A DNA stretch of 7,835 bases, from positions 1 through 7,835 of the forward strand of contig DAOWGA010000232.1 in assembly GCA_030637665.1 (NCBI GenBank). The letters are read 5' to 3'. The position numbers were made by a program, and so were the translations under genes. The notes under the pieces are model-generated. The model was not told where the DNA came from and searched no databases. It saw only the letters and a list, made by a program, of their open reading frames with translations. The stretch comes from Lysobacterales bacterium (GTDB lineage: Bacteria > Pseudomonadota > Gammaproteobacteria > Xanthomonadales > SZUA-36). Below are positions 1-6,151 of the stretch, in pieces. Position 1 is the first letter of the stretch. The number at the start of each line of letters is the position of its first letter.

Positions 1-575
1 CGTTTGACCATTTCAATCAGCCAGGGTTGATGCAGGGCCTGGCCTGTGCGCTTGAAGAAGCGGCGCACGGTACGTCCATCCTCAATCTTGCCGGTAGCGA
101 TGACCTGTTCGCTGAAGATTTCATCGAAAATCATCGAGTGCGATTTCGGCGTATGGCCCTTCAATTCCAGCCAGTGCGAGGTCGCTTTCATCACGCCCTC
201 GGGAACCACGTCACGCGGACAGGCATAGGTGCACTTGTTGCAGGATACACACTGCCAGATGATGTCTTTATCACGCAACAACTCGGATTCCATGCCGGTG
301 CGGATCAGGTAGATCCAGTAACGCGGGTTGAAGTCCTGGTTGAGCGCATGGACCGTGCAGGAATTGGTGCAGGAACCGCACTGCCAGCAGCGATGAATGA
401 ATTCACCGCCGGGGAGTGCCGCAATCTCCTCTTCGAGGCCCTCATTGTAGTCGGTGACTACACGGCTCTCGATGAAGGTGCTCCAGTGTCCGGATACATC
501 CACGCCCTCGATTTCAATCTGTTCATGAACCTGCAGGTTCTCAGGGCGTATCAGTGATTTTTCATGAATGGGCAT
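1..575 (-). CDS. hdrC2: sHdr complex subunit HdrC2, two [4Fe-4S] ferredoxin-like (C-terminus beyond window)
   Basis: An open frame of 191 codons runs from the ATG at 575 off the left edge without a stop. It begins MPIHEKSLIRPENL and holds two cluster-binding sets: C63-x2-C66-x2-C69-x3-C73 (CWQCGSCTNSC) and C109-x2-C112-x2-C115-x3-C119 (CVSCNKCTYACP). This is the HdrC layout of two [4Fe-4S] clusters that relay electrons between the HdrA flavoprotein and an HdrB subunit in the cytoplasm. It is the second HdrC of the locus and follows hyp, exactly the place of hdrC2 in the hdrC1-B1-A-hyp-C2-B2 order. The start is supported by an AGGTGG ribosome binding site 9 nt upstream. Identity as HdrC rests on the motifs; the C2 assignment rests on gene order. 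Because the gene is cut, nothing can be said about its C-terminus. Confidence 0.9.
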   Translation of the reverse strand, partial: MPIHEKSLIRPENLQVHEQIEIEGVDVSGHWSTFIESRVVTDYNEGLEEEIAALPGGEFIHRCWQCGSCTNSCTVHALNQDFNPRYWIYLIRTGMESELLRDKDIIWQCVSCNKCTYACPRDVVPEGVMKATSHWLELKGHTPKSHSMIFDEIFSEQVIATGKIEDGRTVRRFFKRTGQALHQPWLIEMVK

Positions 576-584
576 CGATCAATT

Positions 585-590
585 CCACCT
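585..590 (-). promoter_or_regulatory. Ribosome binding site of hdrC2
   Basis: AGGTGG on the minus strand lies 9 nt before the ATG at 575. It is a strong Shine-Dalgarno match and decides the hdrC2 start. It sits in a 56-nt AT-rich gap (576-631) after hyp, which otherwise shows only short imperfect AT repeats and no clear terminator. Confidence 0.7.
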
Positions 591-631
591 AATTCCCAAA
601 TTACAATTACGCAATTCAATTTTGCAGTTCA

Positions 632-1510
632 TTATTGGCTACCCGAGTCCAACGGATTCGTTTCTTCGATTACAAAAGCCTCGCCAGTGATGGCTTTGAG
701 GCGGGTGCGTCCACTGCCGGCTCTTACGCCGTCCAGGCCCAGCAGGCGGCGGGCGTGTTCCATCGGGTCGCCCGGCGAGGAAAAATCCGCTCGCAGATAA
801 ACCCCACCCTGGGCTGCTATGTAATCCGCGTAAATCTTCGCGCACAACAAATCCACGTACCAAATCACGTCGCGGAAAACGCCATTGTCTGTCAGGAACT
901 GGCTGAGTTCCTCGCGCAGCATCAGGTATGTGCCATAACCATCCGGGACATTAAGGGTGCTGTTGTCCACCTCATCACCAAACCAGATTTCGCGGATCAC
1001 ACCGGTGTTGGCCTTGCGGTCCCAGATCCAGCGATTCATCAGCGGGTAGCGTTCGGGATCCACGCTGTGCAGGATTTCCGCTGCCAGATCCCGTACCCAG
1101 CGATGCCTGCCGTCCTCGGGAAAATGCCCGCAAAAGGCCGCCAGCCTGGCATCGGTGGTGGTGGTATCCCGAATCTCTGATGTCAACGCTACTATGGCCT
1201 CCACCATCTGCCCGTAATCCGGCTGTTCCAGGAAAGGGCCGACGCGACGCCGGACGCTGGCCATAAAAGCGCACAGGCTCTTGAAAGTCTCCAGCGGAAG
1301 GTCGCCCGGGTGGCCCTGACCCAGAGCCTGTTCGAACATCCGGCTTTTCAGCTTCAGGGCATCGATCCAGTACTCCACGCCACCCTGCGCATCAGTACCC
1401 GCAACCAGCGACTCGAATGCCCGCGACAGGAGCGGACCACTGAGGTCCAGTTGCGGACGCTCCAGCTGTTGCGGTTTGCGCGCTTGCAGGAAACGGGTCA
1501 TGGATGCCAC
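632..1510 (-). CDS. Conserved hypothetical protein of the sHdr operon (Hyp)
   Basis: A 292-residue protein of unknown function, lying between hdrA and hdrC2, where sHdr loci carry a conserved gene usually just called hyp. I see no signal peptide, no membrane segment and no Fe-S motif. The cysteines (C80, C127, C223) are isolated. The middle and C-terminal half (about residues 125-260) is rich in aromatic and charged residues and looks like a folded, mostly helical soluble domain, with stretches such as HRWVRDLAAEILHSVDPERY and NRWIWDRKANTG. The N-terminus is basic and low in structure. GTG at 1510 is preferred over the in-frame ATG at 1501 because an AAAAGG site sits 8 nt before the GTG and 17 nt before the ATG. 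It starts 12 nt after hdrA, so co-translation with the complex is likely. A structural or assembly role is only inference from context. Confidence 0.85.
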   Translation of the reverse strand: MASMTRFLQARKPQQLERPQLDLSGPLLSRAFESLVAGTDAQGGVEYWIDALKLKSRMFEQALGQGHPGDLPLETFKSLCAFMASVRRRVGPFLEQPDYGQMVEAIVALTSEIRDTTTTDARLAAFCGHFPEDGRHRWVRDLAAEILHSVDPERYPLMNRWIWDRKANTGVIREIWFGDEVDNSTLNVPDGYGTYLMLREELSQFLTDNGVFRDVIWYVDLLCAKIYADYIAAQGGVYLRADFSSPGDPMEHARRLLGLDGVRAGSGRTRLKAITGEAFVIEETNPLDSGSQ

Positions 1511-1518
1511 ATTGATCG

Positions 1519-1524
1519 CCTTTT
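1519..1524 (-). promoter_or_regulatory. Ribosome binding site of hyp, overlapping the hdrA stop codon
   Basis: AAAAGG on the minus strand overlaps the hdrA stop codon (1525-1523) and lies 8 nt before the GTG at 1510. This spacing favours the GTG over the ATG at 1501, and the overlap suggests that ribosomes finishing hdrA help initiation at hyp. Confidence 0.5.
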
Positions 1525-2572
1525 AACCTACCAGCCGCGCTGCCAGTTGGCGTTGTTCGAGCGCAGCCATCGCTGCAGCTTTGCCCTGCGCGATTGAATC
1601 GTCGATGGTTTCGGGGCCGTTTGCGGCGCCCGCCACGAACACACCTGTCTTGTTGGTCAGGCCGGTGGCGGCATAACTGTCCGCCTTGTCGAGAAAACCA
1701 TTGGGCTCGAGATCGACACCGAATACCGAGGAAATCTCCTTGTTGTCGAGGTTCGGATCCATGCCGATGGCGTGTACCACCAAATCGAATGGAATCGTAA
1801 TAGGCCGCTTGACCAGCGTATCTTCACCCTTGACGATCAGCTTCTCGCCATCCGAAGTCACTTCGGCAATGCGCGCCTTGATGTACTTCACCTTGAACTC
1901 CTCCTGGCTCTTCCAGTAGTACTTGGTCTCGTACAGGCCGAAGGTGCGGATATCCATGTAATAGATGTACACGTGGCAGTCCGGCAGTTCCTCGCGAATT
2001 TCCATCGCCAGGTTGGCAGAAACCGTACAGCAGATCTTGGAACACCATTCGCGGCCTATCTGGCGGTCACGTGAGCCGACGCACAGGAGTATGGCAACGC
2101 GCTTCGGCTTGCGGCCATCCGACAGGCAGCGCACACCGTTACCGGAGGAAATCATTTGTTCGACCTGGGACGTGGTGACCACGTCCGGGTAGGTGCCAAA
2201 ACCCCATTCTGGCTTGTTGACCGAATCGAAATGGGTGAACCCGGTGCAAAGAATTGCAGCCGATACCTCGACGCTGTCCCCGTTGGACAAGCCCGCGGTG
2301 AAGTTTCCCGCATCGCCGGTGAAGGTGGAGACCCGGGTGTCAGTGCGGACTTCGATCAGTTCCGCAGCTTCCACGCGGTCCACCATTCCTCCGATGGCGT
2401 CTCTTGCCCATTCTCCGGAAGGCACCAGCTTGGCATAACCTTCCAGGATCGGCGCTCCGCCCAGACGATCTTCTTTTTCAACCAGTATGCACGGCTGGCC
2501 AAAAGCTGCCAGTGCATGTGCCGCGGCCAGCCCTGCTGGCCCTCCGCCTACAATCATGATTGGTTTAGACAT
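1523..2572 (-). CDS. hdrA: sHdr complex flavoprotein subunit HdrA
   Basis: A 349-residue FAD- and Fe-S-containing core subunit of the sHdr complex, expected to be cytoplasmic. The N-terminus MSKPIMIVGGGPAGLAAAHA carries the Rossmann GxGxxG (GGGPAG, residues 9-14), with E32 at the usual ribose-binding position after the second strand. The Fe-S motif typical of HdrA is C164-x12-C177-x3-C181-C182 (CVGSRD … CSKICC). A second dinucleotide-fold signature, GAANGPETIDDSIAQGKAAA, lies at 314-333. The length matches the short sHdrA type rather than the larger methanogen HdrA, which has extra ferredoxin and thioredoxin-reductase-like parts; none are present here. The ATG at 2572 is followed directly by the flavin fold, so the start is secure. 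A purine-rich GGGA lies 8 nt upstream. The gene begins 24 nt after hdrB1 and ends 12 nt before hyp. Confidence 0.95.
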   Translation of the reverse strand: MSKPIMIVGGGPAGLAAAHALAAFGQPCILVEKEDRLGGAPILEGYAKLVPSGEWARDAIGGMVDRVEAAELIEVRTDTRVSTFTGDAGNFTAGLSNGDSVEVSAAILCTGFTHFDSVNKPEWGFGTYPDVVTTSQVEQMISSGNGVRCLSDGRKPKRVAILLCVGSRDRQIGREWCSKICCTVSANLAMEIREELPDCHVYIYYMDIRTFGLYETKYYWKSQEEFKVKYIKARIAEVTSDGEKLIVKGEDTLVKRPITIPFDLVVHAIGMDPNLDNKEISSVFGVDLEPNGFLDKADSYAATGLTNKTGVFVAGAANGPETIDDSIAQGKAAAMAALEQRQLAARLVG

Positions 2573-2590
2573 ACTAATATTCCCGGTCCT

Positions 2591-2612
2591 TGCTCTCTAT
2601 TTGCTCTCTATT
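2591..2612. repeat. Perfect 11-bp tandem duplication across the hdrB1 stop codon
   Basis: TGCTCTCTATT occurs twice in direct succession (2591-2601 and 2602-2612). On the coding strand the first-read copy encodes the last residues of HdrB1 (IESK) and supplies the TAG stop; the second copy falls mostly after the stop. It looks like a replication-slippage duplication. Since 11 is not a multiple of three, gain or loss of a unit would alter the C-terminal residues. Confidence 0.7.
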
Positions 2613-3952
2613 CGTTGATAACCCGGCCCAGAGGTGATGGCCAGACGAGGGTCGTACAGGCTCTCGATCTTGCCAGCCTCCACTTCTTTCAGATAAGCCT
2701 CGAACTCCAGCTTTTTCGCTTGCCAGTCAATGCCCATTTTCTCCATCAGCGTTTCGGTGGCCGACGCGTGCCAATGGGATTGAACAATTTTGTAGGGATG
2801 CGCTCCACAGGCCAGGGCAGCAAACTGGATATCCGCCAGCACCGGCAGACTGTAGCCCTTGCCGACGGCTTTGCCGATCCACTGGTTCTTGTCCAGTGTG
2901 GTGATGCAGCCTGTATCATGGCCGATCATGACGTCGGAGTTTGCTTCCTCCACCGCGACCTTGATCTTGCGGTCAATGGCAAAGGAGCGGGTGAACTCGC
3001 GTTCGGAAATGATGTGCCTGAAGCCGAATCCACAGCAGTCATACCAGGTGGAATAATCGATCACCTGGGTGCCGAGCTCCTGCATGATGCCGGTGGAAAC
3101 CGCCACGCGATTTCCGCCCAGGATGTTGTCATCATAGATCGCGTCCTGCGGCACCATTTTGTACACGTGGCAGGCCGGATGGATGGTGGCGCGTATATTG
3201 CTCACATCGATGGTCTGGCGCTGAGCTATATCGCTGCGCATCATGTGCACCCACTCGGAATAATGCACGACTTCCTCGGGGATCAGCAGCTTGCCATCCA
3301 CCAGGCGACCCAGTTTGGCCAGGACTTTCTTCACCTTTTCGCGCAGCGGGGCTGAATGAATCAGGTAAGCGCGCACTTCCTTGTAATTTCCGAAGGAGGT
3401 ACCGCAGTGTACCAGTGGGTAGAAATAGCCGTCGGGTAATCCCTGGGCGCGGGCCGACACGTAGGCCTGGTGAAAATTACGCAGAAATACCGCAGCCAGG
3501 CTTTCAATATTGCCGATGCCGGAGCCGTGGTAGTTCCAGGCCGTGCACGAGGTCTGATCGGTCTCGTCCAGGTACTTGATGTCCATTTCGTTCATCAACC
3601 ACAGCAGGGACGCCGGATAGCCCGGGATGTTGCCGCACTGGCCACAGGACTTGTGATGCCACAACTGCGTGGTGGGAACTTTCTTGTCCCAGCCGTAAAT
3701 AGTCTTGGCGATGCGGGGCTGGTGCTCATCATTGATGCGGTGTACGACGATCTCGCCGTCCTTCTCCAGCTGCCACATTTCATCGCGTACGTCTTTGACG
3801 CGATCCTTGTTGGTTTCCATGGAGCGCTTGTTGATCACCTGTTCAACCCAGGCGGTGGCGATTTGCGCCTCCTCTGGTTTCAGGTTTGAATCACGCCACT
3901 CGGATCCGTGTCCGGTGAAGCGTTCTCCGTTGTTGCCATTGCCTGTATTCAT
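2597..3952 (-). CDS. hdrB1: sHdr complex CCG-domain subunit HdrB1
   Basis: A 451-residue HdrB-type protein, in this family the subunit carrying non-cubane [4Fe-4S] chemistry for disulfide or sulfur conversion. Cysteines fall into two CCG-like regions. The N-terminal region has C103-x2-C106, then C136 inside TSCTAW (only one Cys where the motif has CC), then C183 in HCGTSFG. The C-terminal region is fuller: C261 (HPACHVYK), C306-C307 followed by G (YDCCGFG), and C349 in GHDTGC, where D346 takes the place of the first Cys of the usual CxxC. This supports one good site and one degenerate site. The long hydrophilic N-terminal extension (about 95 residues before the first Cys) has no signal peptide. 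The ATG at 3952 has only a weak GAGAG upstream. It lies between hdrC1 and hdrA in the standard order, but 113 nt from hdrC1 because of a REP hairpin. Confidence 0.93.
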   Translation of the reverse strand: MNTGNGNNGERFTGHGSEWRDSNLKPEEAQIATAWVEQVINKRSMETNKDRVKDVRDEMWQLEKDGEIVVHRINDEHQPRIAKTIYGWDKKVPTTQLWHHKSCGQCGNIPGYPASLLWLMNEMDIKYLDETDQTSCTAWNYHGSGIGNIESLAAVFLRNFHQAYVSARAQGLPDGYFYPLVHCGTSFGNYKEVRAYLIHSAPLREKVKKVLAKLGRLVDGKLLIPEEVVHYSEWVHMMRSDIAQRQTIDVSNIRATIHPACHVYKMVPQDAIYDDNILGGNRVAVSTGIMQELGTQVIDYSTWYDCCGFGFRHIISEREFTRSFAIDRKIKVAVEEANSDVMIGHDTGCITTLDKNQWIGKAVGKGYSLPVLADIQFAALACGAHPYKIVQSHWHASATETLMEKMGIDWQAKKLEFEAYLKEVEAGKIESLYDPRLAITSGPGYQRIESK

Positions 3953-3999
3953 GTTCTGCTCTCTGTGTGTGTCTCCAAATTTTTTTAATTATCTCTTTT

Positions 4000-4064
4000 T
4001 GTAGGAGGCCGCCATGCGGCCGATGTCTGTCCAGAAACATTCGGCCGCATGGCGGCCTCCTACA
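4000..4064. repeat. Inverted pair of REP-like palindromes between hdrC1 and hdrB1
   Basis: Two copies of one 23-nt element face each other: 4001-4023 on the plus strand and 4041-4063 on the minus strand. The arms are perfectly complementary, with one more T-A pair outside (4000/4064). Each copy starts with GTAG, continues GAGGCCGC, CAT, GCGGCC, GA, and is itself a small palindrome (GGCCGC-CAT-GCGGCC). A GTAG head plus an imperfect GC-rich palindrome is the build of REP elements mobilised by REP-associated tyrosine transposases (RAYT), best known in Pseudomonas and relatives. The 17-nt loop (4024-4040) also has a short ATGT/ACAT pairing at its base. The element begins 1 nt after the hdrC1 stop codon (4068-4066), so the operon transcript would carry a very stable hairpin there. 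No U-run follows it in the reading direction of the operon, so it is not an intrinsic terminator for hdr. Confidence 0.85.
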
Positions 4065-4065
4065 T

Positions 4066-4806
4066 TCAATCCTGTTCGTCCTCCCAGTCTTCCAGGTCTT
4101 CTCTTTTCTCATCCATGATGTCCAGGATGACGTCGTACAGGTTCTCGTCGATGGTCTCGAGTTGCTTGAGCACCCCGGTTTCCTCCCAGATCGTGTACAA
4201 CTCAACCGAAGTGGTCAGGTTGACTTCCCATGCGGTTGCCGTGGTATTCAGCGTCGGCATCGGAATGGCCTGGCGCAGTATTTTCAGCGGCGCATCGACC
4301 TTGGAAATGTTCGGCCCCCAGTCGGGAAAGCCATCCGCATTGATCATGTCGGGTGACAACTGGTTGCCGGTGGAAATCAGCTTCAGCATCACGCGGCTGA
4401 ATGGCCTCAACACGTTCTTGGCGGACTCCATGCCGTGTTTGATGGCCGCTTCCCGCATCAGCATGATGAGGCCGCCCGGAGAGTTCTCGAATGGGCAGCG
4501 CGCGGCACAGGTGTAACACTGGGCACAGGCCCAGATTTTTTCCTGCATGGCATCGTAGATGCCTTCGAGGTTTTCTGTCCACAACAACTGGACGATTTCG
4601 CGCGGGCTGAAGTCGTAATAATGAGCGGCCGGGCAGGTAGCGGTGCATATGCCACAATTCAGGCAGCCGTTGAGTTCGTGGTCAAACCGGATGTCCGCCT
4701 GGATATCCTGGAAGATTTCTTCCAGCTTCTCCCGGCCGACTTCAGGGCTGTCCGATAGCGGATCGCCAATGTATTCCTGGATTCTGCTTGAATTTGCGTG
4801 TGTCAT
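4066..4806 (-). CDS. hdrC1: sHdr complex subunit HdrC1, two [4Fe-4S] ferredoxin-like
   Basis: A 246-residue iron-sulfur electron carrier of the sHdr complex. It holds C48-x2-C51-x2-C54-x3-C58 (CLNCGICTATCP) and C94-x2-C97-x2-C100-x3-C104 (CAQCYTCAARCP), the two-cluster ferredoxin arrangement of HdrC. The C-terminal half (residues 105-246) is a helical tail ending in a very acidic run (DEKREDLEDWEDEQD). No membrane segment is seen. I place the start at the ATG at 4806, preceded closely by GGGAG. An in-frame TTG at 4830 would add eight residues (MTCRPGRI) with no ribosome binding site and no family support. The gene starts 53 nt after dsrE and is the first Hdr subunit, as in known sHdr loci. 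Its stop is followed after 1 nt by the REP hairpin. Confidence 0.93.
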   Translation of the reverse strand: MTHANSSRIQEYIGDPLSDSPEVGREKLEEIFQDIQADIRFDHELNGCLNCGICTATCPAAHYYDFSPREIVQLLWTENLEGIYDAMQEKIWACAQCYTCAARCPFENSPGGLIMLMREAAIKHGMESAKNVLRPFSRVMLKLISTGNQLSPDMINADGFPDWGPNISKVDAPLKILRQAIPMPTLNTTATAWEVNLTTSVELYTIWEETGVLKQLETIDENLYDVILDIMDEKREDLEDWEDEQD

Positions 4807-4859
4807 GATTCTCCCGGGACGGCAGGTCAATCAAACCCGCCGGCCATTCAATCACCAAA

Positions 4860-5237
4860 TCAGTAAGTCATCACCTTGCAGTCTTCTTCCATTATCTCTT
4901 CTATCAGGTGAGCCCCGCCGACAATGCCTTCGCATTCCGGAATCAGGTCGTCGATTGTCATATCGAACAGCTCGAGGTTGGGCGAACAGCAATAAAATTT
5001 CGCGCCCGCCTCGTGAGCATCCTTGATGAAATCATAGACCGATTTAGGTGAACCCTCTTTGACAACCAGGTTTTCCGCCACGCCCTTTTTCATCAGGCGG
5101 CCCGAAGTCGCGGTACAAATTACGTCAACTTCGTATTCCATCGCAGCGGCAACCGTGGCCTGGAAAATCGGGGCGCCGAGCTCTTCGCCGTTGCGCAAAT
5201 CGGTGTTGGCCATGACGATGATGAGTTTTTCTGCCAT
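4860..5237 (-). CDS. dsrE: DsrE-family sulfur carrier / sulfurtransferase (DsrE3A-like)
   Basis: A 125-residue cytoplasmic DsrE/DsrF-fold protein, expected to carry sulfur as a persulfide on cysteine and hand it on in the route to the sHdr complex. The first strand is KLIIVMANTDL, the Rossmann-like start of the fold. The likely sulfur-binding site is the vicinal pair C83-C84 in FYCCSPNLELF. Other cysteines are C41, C102 (PECEGIVGG) and C120. A Cys near the middle of the chain is the active residue in this family, and a CC pair at this position fits the DsrE3A group found beside sHdr genes. There are no membrane segments, so it is not the DsrE2 type. It is the first gene after the 182-nt regulatory gap and directly precedes hdrC1, as in several sulfur oxidizers. 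GAGAAG lies 8 nt before the ATG. The family call is firm; the DsrE3A subgroup is moderately sure. Confidence 0.88.
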   Translation of the reverse strand: MAEKLIIVMANTDLRNGEELGAPIFQATVAAAMEYEVDVICTATSGRLMKKGVAENLVVKEGSPKSVYDFIKDAHEAGAKFYCCSPNLELFDMTIDDLIPECEGIVGGAHLIEEIMEEDCKVMTY

Positions 5238-5419
5238 TGTTACGTCTTCTCAATTCATGCTGCCGAACCAGCGTAATTACCATGCTTTACCGCCTGTTCG
5301 GAAGGGCGGCCAAAGTTTTGAATTCAATAATTGATCATTTGATGTAAGAATTCGAATGATTTCTAATATTACGATATTCTAATGTAAATAGCGAATATCA
5401 CCTCTCCTCGGATTGTCAG
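5238..5419 (-). promoter_or_regulatory. AT-rich intergenic region with candidate dsrE-hdr promoter and operator
   Basis: This 182-nt gap is the only one long enough for a promoter, and it is strikingly AT-rich against GC-rich genes. On the minus strand a TTTACA (5388-5383) is followed after exactly 17 nt by TAGAAA (5365-5360), a plausible but mediocre sigma-70 pair. The spacer between them holds an imperfect palindrome, AATAT-CGTA-ATATT (5378-5365), where a repressor could sit. Nearby are ATTCGAAT (5350-5357), a TTCTAAT direct repeat (5361-5367 and 5378-5384, 17 nt apart) and an imperfect palindrome around TGATCA (5332-5337). A short CCGCC/GGCGG stem (5290-5294 with 5305-5309) lacks a T-run and is probably not a terminator. 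Some sHdr loci are controlled by ArsR-family regulators, which bind such AT-rich inverted repeats. The binding protein here is unknown. Confidence 0.4.
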
Positions 5420-6151
5420 CTATGGCTCCGCCTTCAATTTTATCGGAATTCTCCGGCGAATTTGCATTAAACCGGTTATCTGAATGATCCCGGTCATGAT
5501 TGGAACCAGTGCGTCCTCGATCTCGCGCACCATTAACCGCAGTTTCTCCAGTTGCGGCACGGGATTTTCCGGGCCTTCCTCAAATTCCATGATCAGGTCT
5601 TCGGCCATGGCCGGCTTGAAGCCGGGGTGGCCACAAAAACCCAAGGCATTGCCACCCACCTGGAAAACGGCAGGCCGGTCATGTTCATCCACCGCCAGCA
5701 CCGTGCAGTCCGGCGGCGGATCAGGCCGGTCACGCATGTAGCTGACCAACGGAAATCGCTCCGGCATAAAGCCATTGAGCGCCTGTGCCTCTACCCGCGT
5801 CGCATAGCCGACTTCAAATCCCAGCGGAGCGGGGCTGGAACCACCGCCGGCAGCTATTGCGAGTATCTGCGCCCCCAGACCAATCCCGATCAACGGCTGG
5901 CCCTGATCCAGGGCCATGCGGGCGAGCCCGATTTCCGCCTCCAGGGTAGGAACGTTCCTGCCCCCCGCGCTGCCCCAGGGGCCGCCACCCAGCAATACCA
6001 GGCCGTCACACACATCCCCGGCCTGCGGCACCGCGCCGCGCTCCGTGAACGGGCGGAAATAGCGAAAGCGAATGCGCCTGCCCTCCAGGTGGTCTTCGAA
6101 CAGGCCCAGATAGTCAGCAGATGTATGCTGGATTACGTTCAGCAGGTTCAT
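5420..6151 (-). CDS. Class I glutamine amidotransferase-like protein lacking the catalytic Cys
   Basis: A 243-residue protein with the class I GATase (Triad) fold: an oxyanion-type turn LVLLGGGPWG at 51-60, the nucleophile-elbow sequence LIGIGLGAQILA at 87-98, and a C-terminal histidine in GFCGHPGFKP (H175). In active enzymes the elbow reads G-x-C-x-G and the histidine is followed by P-E. Here the Cys is Gly (G91) and the Glu is Gly (G177), so only His of the triad remains. Ammonia release from glutamine is therefore not expected. After about residue 195 there is a tail of about 48 residues, partly hydrophobic (LVPIMTGIIQITGLM), that could pack on a partner. The ATG at 6151 overlaps the ligase stop by 4 nt (ATGA), so the two are translationally coupled. 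A role in the lipoate or sHdr pathway is inferred from this coupling only. Non-catalytic binding, scaffolding or another reaction are all open. Confidence 0.82.
   Translation of the reverse strand: MNLLNVIQHTSADYLGLFEDHLEGRRIRFRYFRPFTERGAVPQAGDVCDGLVLLGGGPWGSAGGRNVPTLEAEIGLARMALDQGQPLIGIGLGAQILAIAAGGGSSPAPLGFEVGYATRVEAQALNGFMPERFPLVSYMRDRPDPPPDCTVLAVDEHDRPAVFQVGGNALGFCGHPGFKPAMAEDLIMEFEEGPENPVPQLEKLRLMVREIEDALVPIMTGIIQITGLMQIRRRIPIKLKAEP

Noticed and set aside
27..557. Plus-strand open frame of 176 codons
   Set aside because: It is the antisense shadow of hdrC2, whose two CxxCxxCxxxC sets on the minus strand establish the real frame.
2156..3355. Long plus-strand open frame of 399 codons
   Set aside because: It lies antisense to hdrB1 and the start of hdrA, whose Fe-S and flavin motifs prove the minus frames. 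Its translation shows no recognisable motif; a long antisense frame is common in GC-rich genes.
3976..4064. Intrinsic terminator made of the REP hairpin plus the nearby T-run
   Set aside because: For minus-strand transcription the hairpin is followed by an A-rich, not U-rich, stretch. On the plus strand the T-run precedes the hairpin. Neither direction fits an intrinsic terminator.
1..5237. Methanogen-type HdrABC or a bacterial HdrABC-FlxABCD/Mvh system
   Set aside because: HdrA is the short form without ferredoxin extensions, no flx or mvh genes are present, and duplicated hdrC plus hyp plus dsrE and lipoate genes are diagnostic of the sHdr type.
5290..5309. CCGCC/GGCGG stem in the dsrE upstream region as a terminator
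   Set aside because: The stem is only 5 bp with a 10-nt loop, and no T-run follows on either strand.
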